Of a DNA stretch of 64,000 nt, positions 9,485-18,837 are shown one piece after another. Both the position numbers and the translations under genes were made by a program. The number at the start of each line of letters is the position of its first letter. Positions within the stretch are counted from its first letter, which is position 1. The DNA is from Phycisphaerae bacterium. Lineage in GTDB: Bacteria > Planctomycetota > Phycisphaerae > UBA1845. The notes beneath the pieces are model-generated. The model did no database searches. It was not told the DNA's origin and saw only the letters and a list, made by a program, of their open reading frames with translations. The stretch spans positions 1 through 64,000 of the forward strand of contig JAJDDW010000100.1 in assembly GCA_029260115.1 (NCBI GenBank), read 5' to 3'.

Positions 9485-11254
9485 ATGTATGTCCTCGGAA
9501 TCATCTTAGCCCGCGCTGGCAGTAAAGGTTTGCCCGGCAAATGTGTGCGCCCATTGCTTGGCCGCCCGATGATTGCGTACACCTTCGATCATGCACGTGC
9601 CAGCCGGCGACTATCAGATATCGTCCTCTCAACCGACGCTGAGCCAGCGAAAGAATTAGCAAGGTTAGCCGGTATCGAAATCATCAACCGCCCTGCGGAA
9701 TTAGCTGATGACGAGGCGACTGTCGATGCGGCTGCGCGCCATGCTGTCACGGCGTGGGAAGCTGCCCATCATCAGCGCGTTAACGCCGTTGCATTGCTAT
9801 ATGCCAACATCCCTTTGCGCAGTGATGACCTAATTGATAACGCGATTGAACGTCTTATCGAGACCGGCGCAGATTCCGTTCGTAGCGTCGTTAGTGTATC
9901 CAAGCAGCATCCCGATTGGTTGCACAAGCTAGACGGCGACCGTTTAACCCAATTTCGCAGTAACAGTATTTATCGCAGACAAGACCTTACGCCGCTTTAC
10001 TATCACGATGGGGCAGCTGTCATCGTCACTCGGGAGTCTTTGTTCGCGGCGCTCGGCGACCCTACGAATCATCAAGCGTTTTGGGGCAGTGATCGACGGG
10101 CCATTATTCAGCATGCCCAGGACGCTGTTGATGTAGATGATCCTTCTGACCTAGCCCTAGCTGAGTCGCTACTTCAATCTCAACACGTAGACAGCACGCC
10201 AGTTAATGATGCCATTGTGATTGCCCATCGAACGATCAGCCCGCAAGAGAAAGCGTTTGTGATAGCCGAAGTTGGCGTCAATCATGATGGTCATCTTGGC
10301 AAAGCGATCATGCTCATTGATGAGGCGGCGCGCGCCGGTGCGGATGCGGTTAAGTTCCAAGTTTTTCGAGCGGCCACATTGGTGACATCCGATGCCCCAG
10401 CCGCCGACTACCAACGTGATCCGCAAGTTCAGCAATCTCAACAAGACCTGCTCACTCGACTGGAACTTCCACGAGAAGATTTCCGTCATCTGAAAGCCTA
10501 TTGCGACAAGAAAAATATTATTTTCCTAGCTACGCCATTTTCCGAAAGCGATCTTGCTTTCCTGGCTGATTTGGGCGTGGGCGCTATTAAGCTCGCTTCG
10601 ACAGATTTCACCAATCGTCCGCTACTCGACGCGGCTATCCTATCCAACATCCCCTTAATCTTATCCACCGGCGCTTGCACAGCAGAAGAAATCGACGCAA
10701 CGCTTTATCATCTAAGTTCGCGCGACGCGCTAGCTCGATCAGTCATCATGCATTGCGTGAGTTGCTACCCCACGCCGCTACACGCTATTAATCTCCGTGC
10801 TATTTGCACGATGCAGCAGCGTTATCGTTGTCTGGTTGGTTTAAGCGATCACACGACGTCGTTAGATACCGGCGCATTAGCCAGGGCAGCCGGGGTGGTG
10901 GTCATCGAAAAACACATCACGTTCGACTGTGCCGCTGCAGGCCCGGACCACGCGACTTCGCTAAATCCAACTAACTTTCAGCAATACATCATCCGTCTGC
11001 GCGAAGCAGAGCTGGCTTTAGGTCATGGCCAACTTGGCATGAGTGAGTTAGAGACTGACGTGCGACTCGTAGCCAGAAAAAGCATCGTCGCCTCAAGAAA
11101 CATTCCCGCAGGCCATGTACTCTCTCGTGCGGACCTGGTCATCAAAAGACCCGGCAGCGGCATCGCCCCGCAGTTTCTTGATAAGCTCCTCGGCTGTAAG
11201 GCACGCATCGACATCGCCCCCGACACATTATTAGCCGGGGAAATGTTCGAATGA
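9485..11254 (+). CDS. bifunctional nonulosonate synthase / CMP-nonulosonate cytidylyltransferase (NeuA-NeuB fusion)
   Basis: 589 residues with two enzymes in one chain. Residues 1 to about 230 are an acylneuraminate cytidylyltransferase (NeuA), with the 'ILARAGSKGLPGKC' nucleotide-binding signature at 7-20 and a 'YHDGAAVIVTRE' segment. Residues from about 254 are a NeuB-type PEP-condensing synthase ('FVIAEVGVNHDG', 'GADAVKFQVF', 'GLSDHTTS', 'EKHITFD'), closed by a C-terminal SAF/antifreeze-like domain from about 525. NeuB makes the nine-carbon acid from an N-acetylhexosamine and PEP; NeuA activates it with CTP. NeuC follows with an ATGA overlap, so three pathway steps are encoded by two genes. 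The specific sugar (Neu5Ac, legionaminate or another) cannot be read from the sequence. The start is clear by homology, but no Shine-Dalgarno is visible. Confidence 0.9.
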   Translation: MYVLGIILARAGSKGLPGKCVRPLLGRPMIAYTFDHARASRRLSDIVLSTDAEPAKELARLAGIEIINRPAELADDEATVDAAARHAVTAWEAAHHQRVNAVALLYANIPLRSDDLIDNAIERLIETGADSVRSVVSVSKQHPDWLHKLDGDRLTQFRSNSIYRRQDLTPLYYHDGAAVIVTRESLFAALGDPTNHQAFWGSDRRAIIQHAQDAVDVDDPSDLALAESLLQSQHVDSTPVNDAIVIAHRTISPQEKAFVIAEVGVNHDGHLGKAIMLIDEAARAGADAVKFQVFRAATLVTSDAPAADYQRDPQVQQSQQDLLTRLELPREDFRHLKAYCDKKNIIFLATPFSESDLAFLADLGVGAIKLASTDFTNRPLLDAAILSNIPLILSTGACTAEEIDATLYHLSSRDALARSVIMHCVSCYPTPLHAINLRAICTMQQRYRCLVGLSDHTTSLDTGALARAAGVVVIEKHITFDCAAAGPDHATSLNPTNFQQYIIRLREAELALGHGQLGMSELETDVRLVARKSIVASRNIPAGHVLSRADLVIKRPGSGIAPQFLDKLLGCKARIDIAPDTLLAGEMFE

Positions 11255-12378
11255 CAGCACGAAAAAAATCAACCCGCCCGCGCCGCATAGCCATCATCAC
11301 GGGCACACGGGCAGAGTATGGCCTGCTTCGATCTACCATGGAAGCGATTGACCGGCGAAAGAGCACGCAGCTTCAACTCGTGGTCACTGGCATACACCTG
11401 CTAAAAAAATTTGGTCTTACGAACAAGGAAATTGTTCAGGATGGCTGGTCTATCGATGTTAAAGTGCCCATGCAACGAGGTGATGATTCGCTCGAGGATC
11501 AGGCGCTGGGACTATCGCGCGGTATCGCAGGCATGGCTAAGTTTTTCACGGCGTCCCAAAGCGATATTGTGTTGGTTTTAGGTGATCGCATCGAAGCGAT
11601 GGCCGGTGCACTCGCAGCGGTGACGACTGGCCGAGCGCTTGCGCACATTCATGGCGGAGACGTCGCGCCTGGCGATTTTGACGATGCTATCCGCCACGCC
11701 ATCACCAAGCTCGCACACATTCATTTCCCCGCGACTCGATCAGCAGCGAAGCGCATTATTAGCATGGGAGAAGACGCGACGCAGGTGCATTGTGTAGGAG
11801 CGCCTGGTCTGGACGACTTACGCTTGTTGAAAAAAAGAATTCGTAAACCCAGAGAAAAATCCAACCGAGCGCTCATCGTGCAACATCCTACAGGTCGTAG
11901 CGCACATCAAGAATTCCGCGTGATGCAGATGATCCTTAGTGCCGTGTCCGAAGCCGGATTGGATCGCACGATTATCATGCCCAATACGGATCGTGGACAT
12001 TCCGGTATTCAGCGTGCGATACAGCGTCATATAAAATCAAGTCGAACAGGCCAGGTAATCGTTCACGCGTCACTGCCGCGAAACGAATTTTTACGCGCAC
12101 TCATTCAAGCTGACATGCTGGTAGGAAATTCATCCTGCGGGATTATAGAAGCGCCGTTCGCGGGCACGCCTAGCATCAATGTCGGCGCTCGCCAACATGG
12201 GCGTGAAAGGGCGGGCAAGAGTGTGGTTGATAGTCGCGAGACCCATCGCGACATTATGGCGTCCATTCGTAGCGCTAAGGCCAAGAGACCTATAAACAAG
12301 GAGTCTACCCTATACGGCGTAGATCCTGTGGGTCCGAAAATCGCGGCTATTCTATCTCGCATTCCAATAAGCAACTAA
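11251..12378 (+). CDS. neuC: UDP-N-acetylglucosamine 2-epimerase, hydrolysing (NeuC family)
   Basis: 375 residues. After a basic N-terminus the protein starts with 'RRIAIITGTRAEYGLL', the signature of the NeuC/LegG hydrolysing 2-epimerases, and keeps 'DIVLVLGDRIEAMAGALAA', 'HIHGGDVAPGDFDDAIRHA' and the C-terminal 'ADMLVGNSSCGIIEAPF'. These GT-B-fold enzymes convert a UDP-HexNAc into free ManNAc-type sugar plus UDP, the first committed step towards a nonulosonic acid. Its ATG overlaps the stop of the NeuA-NeuB fusion gene, so the two are co-translated. The pathway products would go to a surface polysaccharide or glycoprotein. The transferase is not in this operon. Confidence 0.9.
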   Translation: MTARKKSTRPRRIAIITGTRAEYGLLRSTMEAIDRRKSTQLQLVVTGIHLLKKFGLTNKEIVQDGWSIDVKVPMQRGDDSLEDQALGLSRGIAGMAKFFTASQSDIVLVLGDRIEAMAGALAAVTTGRALAHIHGGDVAPGDFDDAIRHAITKLAHIHFPATRSAAKRIISMGEDATQVHCVGAPGLDDLRLLKKRIRKPREKSNRALIVQHPTGRSAHQEFRVMQMILSAVSEAGLDRTIIMPNTDRGHSGIQRAIQRHIKSSRTGQVIVHASLPRNEFLRALIQADMLVGNSSCGIIEAPFAGTPSINVGARQHGRERAGKSVVDSRETHRDIMASIRSAKAKRPINKESTLYGVDPVGPKIAAILSRIPISN

Positions 12379-12387
12379 TCTCATCCA

Positions 12388-12419
12388 ATAGTGCAGGGGT
12401 TTTACCCACGTCGCACTAT
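12388..12419 (+). terminator. hairpin after neuC
   Basis: Ten bases after the neuC stop, ATAGTGC (12388-12394) pairs with GCACTAT (12413-12419), and the loop contains an inner GGG/CCC stem. There is no strong T-run afterwards, so it may be a weak or protein-assisted terminator ending the nonulosonate operon before the HDOD gene. Confidence 0.45.
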
Positions 12420-12533
12420 GCAGGCAACCTAATCCATCGTAGTTAGCCAGTCGATAACCGATTGGTGGACTGGCATCGTTCGCCATAGACGCAGCGTCGA
12501 TTGACGCAGTATGTTTTCATACAGGAATACGCG

Positions 12534-13412
12534 ATGAGTGTACAAGCACCAGACAACGCTAAGATGATCGTGGACAAAGCGCTCGCTGCTATCGGAGACG
12601 TTGCGACGTTGCCGGAAGTTACGATCAAGATTATTAAGATCGTCGAAGACCCCAAGAGCACCGCCCGCGATCTTCACGACGTCATCAAGAACGACCCGGC
12701 CTTGTCTGTGAAAGTACTTAAAGTCGTTAACTCCGCCTTCTACGGACTGCCAGGCCAAGTGGCCAGTGTCGATCGCGCCATCATTTTGCTCGGTCTATCC
12801 GCTGTCAAAAACATAGCGATCGCCGCTTCGATCGCCAGATTGTTCAAGGGACGTAAGATTTCGGAACAGTTCAGCGCATCCGATCTATGGCGTCATAGCG
12901 TCGGCGTAGCCGTCATCGGCCACGACCTGGCCGTCGTCTCGCCGCATCCTGTTATGGCTGATGAAATATTCGTCGCTGGCATGATTCACGATATTGGCAC
13001 CATGGTCGAGCGACAGGTTCACCCAGATCAATTTGCTGACGTAATCAATGAATGCCTGAACAATGGCACAGATTTCCTTGAATGTGAAAGACGGATCATC
13101 GGCGCTGACCACCAGATGTTCGGTGTTGCGCTAACGACGAAATGGAAATTCCCACGACACCTTCGTGCGGCCGTAGGTTTTCATCACAACCCGGAAGCCC
13201 TCAGTGAAGAAGTTAAAAACCTAGCTACCCTCATTCAGATTGCTGATATTCTATGTTGCCAGGAAAAAATCGGCTTCTACCTATCAGCCGATGGCAAGGA
13301 AATTACTCAGGCAATGCTCGACACCATCGCGGTCACGCCAGCCCAACTCGAAGAAATTCGAATCAATCTGCCGGATAAACTAGCCGAAGCTGAGGCGTCG
13401 TTAGCCTCGTAA
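12534..13412 (+). CDS. HDOD-domain signalling protein
   Basis: 292 residues from the ATG at 12534, preceded by AGGA at 12523-12526. A longer TTG-initiated reading from 12501 lacks a ribosome site and is not chosen. The HDOD domain fills most of the chain: 'LPEVTIKIIKIVEDPKSTAR', 'LSVKVLKVVNSAFYG', 'AIILLGLSAVKNIAIAASIA' and 'VAGMIHDIGTMVE' are its hallmarks. HDOD proteins are HD-superfamily members, usually without phosphodiesterase activity, that act in two-component, c-di-GMP, motility or stress signalling. No receiver, GGDEF or EAL domain is attached. It converges on the giant cysteine-repeat gene, with 45 bp between stops. Confidence 0.85.
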   Translation: MSVQAPDNAKMIVDKALAAIGDVATLPEVTIKIIKIVEDPKSTARDLHDVIKNDPALSVKVLKVVNSAFYGLPGQVASVDRAIILLGLSAVKNIAIAASIARLFKGRKISEQFSASDLWRHSVGVAVIGHDLAVVSPHPVMADEIFVAGMIHDIGTMVERQVHPDQFADVINECLNNGTDFLECERRIIGADHQMFGVALTTKWKFPRHLRAAVGFHHNPEALSEEVKNLATLIQIADILCCQEKIGFYLSADGKEITQAMLDTIAVTPAQLEEIRINLPDKLAEAEASLAS

Positions 13413-13457
13413 CGCCGCCCGCTTCATAAGCAATCACAACCGCATAAGCCCCTCCGT

Positions 13458-16400
13458 CTAGTTACAAGGCGGCGCACCAATCGTTGGGGCCAAGCGCCAT
13501 TCAATGAACGTGTCTGCACCAGTCTGAAGATCAATCAACTCGATCAAATCCAACGAGCTATGCGAGCCTGACCGATCGATATCTGTTGATAGCGACGCCG
13601 CCCCGACACTGTCGAGGTTAATGACGTGCGTCGATAGATCCGCTTGATCTACAGTGCCATTGCTGTCCACATCGCCCGGGGCAACACCAAGACATACTTG
13701 GCTGCCGCTGTCGATATGCGTAATCGTGGACCATGTACTTATATCGAGATTGCGATTTAAGTTTAGCGCAACCACATTCGGGTCGCCACCAACGTTGACA
13801 TTCACGCTTACAATGGTTGGTACGCTTACGTTAGCATCGCCACCTACTTCTACGATGTTGAAGCTCGACGGTATAAGAGACGTCGCGTCGGCGTTGAAGG
13901 TAATGATCACGCGATCGGTGCCAAAGGTGGCGCTTACATTATTACGTTCATGCGGAATGCGAGCATCAGATACGCCACTAGCCGGATCAGATGAGTCGAT
14001 TTGCAAGCACACTGTTACGTTAGTGCAATCGCCGCCCAGCGTGAAAGTTCCATTCATCGCGTCACATAGACTTACCACGGTATCAGCCATGCAACTGCCG
14101 TCAGTCAGGCAGCATGAGCCAACATTGCAATCCACCGAGCCGTCACAAAGCAAGCTAGAGCCAGCATAAATGCCACCGCCATCTTCACAGGACTGTCTAG
14201 TCGATTGGGCGCAACTGCCGTCAAACATGCAGCACGCACCCACACTGCAAAGGTCAGCCGGGTCACATGTACTAGCGTCTCCTTCGTAGATTCCATTTAG
14301 GATCATAATGCAATCACTTGACGAAACTTCGTCGCAGCCGCCAGCGTGACAACAAGCGCCGCGAACTTCGCAAACACTGTCGCCACAGCTTTCGTTGATA
14401 CGGAAATCACCAGGGTCATCACAGGCTGAGATCGGCACGCCATCAATACATACGCCGGCTAAGTTACAGCACGCGCCAACTACGCAATCGCCAATAGAAC
14501 ATGTCGTACCCGCGCCTTGTGGAAGACCATTCATAAGGCGACATGCGGCATTTGTTTCTGAACCGCAATGGTCAGGGCTGTAACAAATGCCGACATCAAG
14601 CAAGCAGTCGCTATCGCTAAAACATGGTTCGTTTGGATTCGCACCATTGCGGCATATACCAGGTTGTAGGCATATACTAACGGCAAAAGGACAATCGCTA
14701 TCCGTGGTGCAATCTCCCCCTTTATTCGTGCCACCTAGACAAACGTCTTGTATTCCGCAAACACTTAAGTCGCAATCGTTGTTAGTCGTGCATAATTTCC
14801 TGTTTACGCTTCCCCTATCTTCGCAATATCTGGCATCAATACATAAATCGGGTGAGCAATCGTTATCAGTGGTGCAAGACATGCCTACGTTTGATCCAGC
14901 GTCGCATACTCTTTCCTCAATCTCGCAAGTACCAGCGTTATCATTGCAATCTGCATTGCCGTTATTGATGTCGCAGCTATTACCGTCATCCGGCCCGCCA
15001 ACGCAGGCAGGTGTTGTACTACCATTGGAGCATACACCCAATTCAACGACGCAATCAGCCGTGGACGTGCATGGCTGAGCATCATTTACGCCACCAAGAC
15101 AACTCCTTCTTGTTAAGCAATTACTTAGCGGGCATTCGTTGTCAATAGTGCAAGCAAGTCCTTGTCGTGGTCCGCCGTGGCATACGCCTGCGATGCTGCA
15201 TATAGCTACAATATCATCACAATCATCGTTGCCATTAGCCAAGTCACAAGGCATGCCATCGTTCAATCCGCCTTCACATGTAGGCACTAAGCAACAGGCC
15301 CCTATTTCACAGGTATCCATTTGACATACACTACCATCGCCAGCATAACTATCAGACCCTGTACAATTAGCGCCATCAACGTCGTCCACACAGTTGCCAG
15401 TACCCATACAACAAGCCCCTCGCGGCTGACAATTAATTTGACTGCACAATTGGCCGGCGCTGTATCTGGAGAACGGAAGCAAATTGCAATCTGACTGCCG
15501 CACGCCGTCGTTGCACGTGCCATCCAATTCGCAGCACGCGCCCAATGTACACAAGCCCCCTTGCCCACTGGCTGGGCAGAGTGCTAATTCGCCTTGGAAA
15601 AAGCCGTTGGCTGCGATGCAGTCAGTCTCTAGCATCAACACGCAACTTTCATCGCCAAAACAACATGCCCCTTCTTGCGGGCAGTCGGCGCAGGTAGCGT
15701 CGAGCGTAAAGGTCGCTGTAGGTTTAAGTACTAGGTCGCATTCTAATGCTATAATACCATCAACGCAGTTGCCGGTAGTTTCACAGCAAGAGCCGAACGC
15801 ACATAGTCGCGTGTGACAATCATTATCAACGGCGCACGATGAGCCATCATTATCGCCGCCGACGCAAACGTTTGCCGCGCATTGCCCACTATCATCGGGA
15901 CATATGGTATCGTCGCCGTGATAGATACCGCCATTGCTAGCGCAGCCGAGTTCGGTCAGGTCTGCGCAACTGGCGTCAGGTAAACAGCATGCCCCCGTCG
16001 AACAAAAGGCATCCACGTTGCACACCAACAGGTCGCCTAAATATGAGCCGGAAATTTGATCACATACGAATTGATTCACGTTAGAGCAAACACCTGTCTG
16101 GGAGCAGCAAGCGCCGGTAGGGCAAATCGCATCCGCGCCGCATACTGTATCGTCACCTTTATAATCGCCTGCAATAGCCATGCATTCTGCATCACTAAGT
16201 GTTAGGCAAGTCGCGGTTTCTGTGCAGCATCCACCCGTACCCGGACAGACCGCATTGGCACAATCGGGGTCAGCGTTGAATAATCCACCGAACAACGCGC
16301 ATTCCGCTGAGGTTACTAATTCGCTACAGGAATGATTAGGCCGGCAACAGGAACCCAATACCGAACAGGTAGTTGGCGTACAAACCGACCCATCAGCCAA

Positions 16401-18425
16401 ATAACGACCGTCCGCGGCGTTACAATCTAACTCAGTTGTCACCGAACACGTGCCATCGTTAAGGCAGCAGCTGCCACGCAGCGCTGAACAGGAAGCTGCG
16501 GAACAAGTTGTGCCCATGCCTCCTGGCGATGCCCCTCGAAGGATGCAGGCGTTCGCAGAGATGTCTTCGCAATGACCATCACCAAAGCAGCATTCTTCAG
16601 TATCGCACGTTACGGCGTCGCATGACATGCCGACGCAAGTGCTGATAGCGTCAGGACATCCGGCGTCATTCAGGCAGGCGAACGTATCGTTAGAGCCGCC
16701 CATGCATGTGCCAACACACTGGCCGCTTGGGTTACCAGCAAGACAGTCGAGATTGCTATTGCAGCTTAAACCATCTCTGGTGCCGCCAATACACAATTTC
16801 ATCCCGCAGGTTCCAACATCATCCGTGCATTCACTATCTAGCTCGCAAGAAAGCCCATCGTCCATACCGCCCACGCACGTCGCATTAAACACGCCCAACA
16901 TCGATGATGATGCACACGTCGTTACGGTTGCGTTCACACACGTGCCATCGGGAAGGCAGCATGCGCCAAGATTAGTTAAGTTGGAACAACTCGTACCGCC
17001 ACACGTTGAGCTATCACCGCCATAGGCCGTATCGATACCGTCGGCATCTACGCAGTCAGCCCGCGTGTCTAAGTTGCTGCATGAATTGAGTACACCACCT
17101 GTACCAAAACAGCACGCACCGCCACATTCCAATGCAGGATCAAGATTGTTGCATACAGTGCTATTGCCTCGATACACGCCATTAAAGCCAGCACAAGCGC
17201 CAGGCGATAATGTTCGACATCCCGTACTCGGTGTGCAGCATGCACCCAGACATGGGGATGGCACTAACGGCGATCCGTCACCGTGGTATACGCCCTTTTT
17301 TCCATCTGGCTTAGTTGGATCAATGGGAAGTATGCATTCGCTCTCACACAATTTCACCGTCGTCACGCCATTGCCAACCGCATTTGGTACGCAGCAAGCA
17401 CCCGACACAATGGGGCATAGTCCAGCCGCACAAGTTACCGTCGACCCTTGCCAGTCTCCCAGTTCAGCTTCGCATCGTTCACGAACGTAGTCATCTGCAC
17501 ACACGGCATCTGTTCCACCGCCATCATCACAGCGCAAGCAACACGAACCAATCTGACATCGGCCAGGCTCGCAAACCGTGTTTTGTCCCTGAAAAAAGCT
17601 GCCCGCCGCCGTACAATCACTTTCTAACACTACCTCACAGCCATTTGGCCGAGCAGCGTCACAGCACGCGCCAGGCTTAGGATCTAGACAAAGTTCCATA
17701 GAATAAGCGGAGCTATTGAAAGGCACATTCAAGAAGAAAGGATTATCTATTAGTGGAAGATTTTGAGGAGTAAGCTTACCCACGGAACCTAAAATTGCGC
17801 CGTCTGGAACCAACGCATTGCCAGGAAAATCTTGCGGGTAGCGGTTGGTAATAGGCGTATCGCGGAAGTATCTGATTACTGTCGCATCCCATGTGATGCC
17901 AATTGCATATTTGAACCCTGCATTGAGAACAATTCCGCTACCACCCGCTATGGGTAGTTGACCGCTAGAATACAGCTTACCTGTGGAGTCTGCTTCTGGC
18001 CCTGTCCCCGTCAAAGTAATAGGCGGATTCTGTACGAACACCGGCGTATAGGTATTGCTACTAAGTGGCGCTTGGTGAATAGAAAAAGACGCCTGCGCAC
18101 CCAAAGGCTGACCAGGCGTACCAAAATCCAATTCGATAAATATTTCATTCAACGTGGTCGTATCATCAACGCGAAACACGTTACCAATGTAGGGATTAGG
18201 ATTAAAGTTAAAACTTTGCCCCACCCCGCCAGTGGGAGAGCACGTGTCGTTCTGACCAGCTAACTGCACAAACAAGTCGCCGTCTGTGTACATTGTCTTT
18301 ATCAACACCGACCCAGCTTCTGGATCGGGTCCGTTAGTGATTACCTGCTGACCGAACATCGTTGACGAGGTTGTTGTCCATGTCACGATCGCCAATAATG
18401 TGAAAATCTTTCGCTGCGTCCGCAT
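13458..18425 (-). CDS. giant exported GACC cysteine-repeat protein with dockerin-like tail
   Basis: 1655 residues. A signal peptide (about 1-26) leads to a beta-rich N-terminal domain (about 27-245) resembling the structural domain of secreted planctomycete proteins. Residues about 250-1470 are cysteine repeats: I count 21 GACC/GSCC-type units (for example 'GACCLPDGTC') and 12 units of a second kind, C-x9-C-x5-C-x4..8-C with a 'GGxNDG' core. The last 170 residues hold a beta-rich domain ('DARIPHERNN') and a dockerin-like EF-hand pair ('GDVDSNGTVDQADL', 'DIDRSGSHSSLDLIELI'). A GGAG element about nine bases upstream supports the ATG. It is probably disulfide-rich and surface-exposed. The binding target is unknown. 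The C-terminal block and the second cysteine module recur in the subtilase at 58.1 kb. Confidence 0.8.
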   Translation of the reverse strand: MRTQRKIFTLLAIVTWTTTSSTMFGQQVITNGPDPEAGSVLIKTMYTDGDLFVQLAGQNDTCSPTGGVGQSFNFNPNPYIGNVFRVDDTTTLNEIFIELDFGTPGQPLGAQASFSIHQAPLSSNTYTPVFVQNPPITLTGTGPEADSTGKLYSSGQLPIAGGSGIVLNAGFKYAIGITWDATVIRYFRDTPITNRYPQDFPGNALVPDGAILGSVGKLTPQNLPLIDNPFFLNVPFNSSAYSMELCLDPKPGACCDAARPNGCEVVLESDCTAAGSFFQGQNTVCEPGRCQIGSCCLRCDDGGGTDAVCADDYVRERCEAELGDWQGSTVTCAAGLCPIVSGACCVPNAVGNGVTTVKLCESECILPIDPTKPDGKKGVYHGDGSPLVPSPCLGACCTPSTGCRTLSPGACAGFNGVYRGNSTVCNNLDPALECGGACCFGTGGVLNSCSNLDTRADCVDADGIDTAYGGDSSTCGGTSCSNLTNLGACCLPDGTCVNATVTTCASSSMLGVFNATCVGGMDDGLSCELDSECTDDVGTCGMKLCIGGTRDGLSCNSNLDCLAGNPSGQCVGTCMGGSNDTFACLNDAGCPDAISTCVGMSCDAVTCDTEECCFGDGHCEDISANACILRGASPGGMGTTCSAASCSALRGSCCLNDGTCSVTTELDCNAADGRYLADGSVCTPTTCSVLGSCCRPNHSCSELVTSAECALFGGLFNADPDCANAVCPGTGGCCTETATCLTLSDAECMAIAGDYKGDDTVCGADAICPTGACCSQTGVCSNVNQFVCDQISGSYLGDLLVCNVDAFCSTGACCLPDASCADLTELGCASNGGIYHGDDTICPDDSGQCAANVCVGGDNDGSSCAVDNDCHTRLCAFGSCCETTGNCVDGIIALECDLVLKPTATFTLDATCADCPQEGACCFGDESCVLMLETDCIAANGFFQGELALCPASGQGGLCTLGACCELDGTCNDGVRQSDCNLLPFSRYSAGQLCSQINCQPRGACCMGTGNCVDDVDGANCTGSDSYAGDGSVCQMDTCEIGACCLVPTCEGGLNDGMPCDLANGNDDCDDIVAICSIAGVCHGGPRQGLACTIDNECPLSNCLTRRSCLGGVNDAQPCTSTADCVVELGVCSNGSTTPACVGGPDDGNSCDINNGNADCNDNAGTCEIEERVCDAGSNVGMSCTTDNDCSPDLCIDARYCEDRGSVNRKLCTTNNDCDLSVCGIQDVCLGGTNKGGDCTTDSDCPFAVSICLQPGICRNGANPNEPCFSDSDCLLDVGICYSPDHCGSETNAACRLMNGLPQGAGTTCSIGDCVVGACCNLAGVCIDGVPISACDDPGDFRINESCGDSVCEVRGACCHAGGCDEVSSSDCIMILNGIYEGDASTCDPADLCSVGACCMFDGSCAQSTRQSCEDGGGIYAGSSLLCDGSVDCNVGSCCLTDGSCMADTVVSLCDAMNGTFTLGGDCTNVTVCLQIDSSDPASGVSDARIPHERNNVSATFGTDRVIITFNADATSLIPSSFNIVEVGGDANVSVPTIVSVNVNVGGDPNVVALNLNRNLDISTWSTITHIDSGSQVCLGVAPGDVDSNGTVDQADLSTHVINLDSVGAASLSTDIDRSGSHSSLDLIELIDLQTGADTFIEWRLAPTIGAPPCN
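14008..17675 (-). repeat. coding repeat array: 21 GACC units and 12 C-x9-C-x5-C units
   Basis: This is the DNA encoding the cysteine-repeat part of the giant protein. GACC units carry a CC pair followed after 4-9 residues by another Cys, then two or three further Cys before the next unit. Single spacing variants occur, such as 'EECCFGDGHC' for GACC and C-x8 in place of C-x5 in two modules. The units are diverged at DNA level, so the array is old rather than a recent tandem expansion. Confidence 0.75.
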
Positions 18426-18837
18426 ACCACCGGCTCCAATAGAATCTAGTTGACTTACAGAAAGTTGGGCATCTGGGCGGTTTGGTCGACGACGACTTTC
18501 CGCTCAAGTACAAATTAGGTGACTGCCCCCCTCAGAAGTATCCTGCGTATTGTATCCCCAAAGGCACTGTTTTACCAACATTACCTGACTTTAATCACAC
18601 CCCAATTACGGGACTTCGCTACCGATAACCACGATCTTGGCCACTTCGCTAGTGCCAAAGTCCGATACACATCAAAACGCTCTATTCTGATGTGTATCGC
18701 ACATGGCCAATAAGCGCTCAGAGAGAGGTGTTTTTTGACATTTCGGTGGTCTAAAGCCTTTGCCTACAAACAGCGTTTGCCCTAGCCGAAATGGCAACTG
18801 TCCCATGTCTCTCTCCCCACAATTCCGCCCCGCCGAC
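18426..18837. other. 412-bp intergenic region with one strong inverted repeat
   Basis: The gap lies between the end of the pseudopilin operon (minus) and the start of the giant cysteine-repeat gene (minus). It should contain a terminator for the former and the promoter of the latter. Apart from the inverted repeat at 18663-18699 I see no RNA gene and no coding frame with family features. Confidence 0.45.
18663..18699 (-). terminator. 12-bp perfect inverted repeat between pilus operon and giant gene
   Basis: CGATACACATCA (18663-18674) is exactly mirrored by TGATGTGTATCG (18688-18699) across a 13-base spacer. It lies 139 bp past the stop of the GspK-like gene on the minus strand and about 240 bp before the giant gene. 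Only a short T-run (TTT) follows on the minus strand, so an operator for the giant gene is as likely as a terminator. Confidence 0.45.

Noticed and set aside
9481-9486. TATAAT overlapping the start codon of the NeuA-NeuB gene as a -10 box
   Set aside because: The hexamer shares its last bases with the ATG, so a transcript from it would start after the start codon, and there is no -35 at the proper distance.
12501-12533. Longer HDOD protein beginning at a TTG
   Set aside because: The ATG at 12534 has AGGA at a good distance and begins at the natural domain boundary. The TTG has no ribosome site.
13654-18263. Several long plus-strand open frames opposite the giant cysteine-repeat gene
   Set aside because: They have irregular composition, lack ribosome sites, and mirror the codon periodicity of the cysteine repeats on the other strand.
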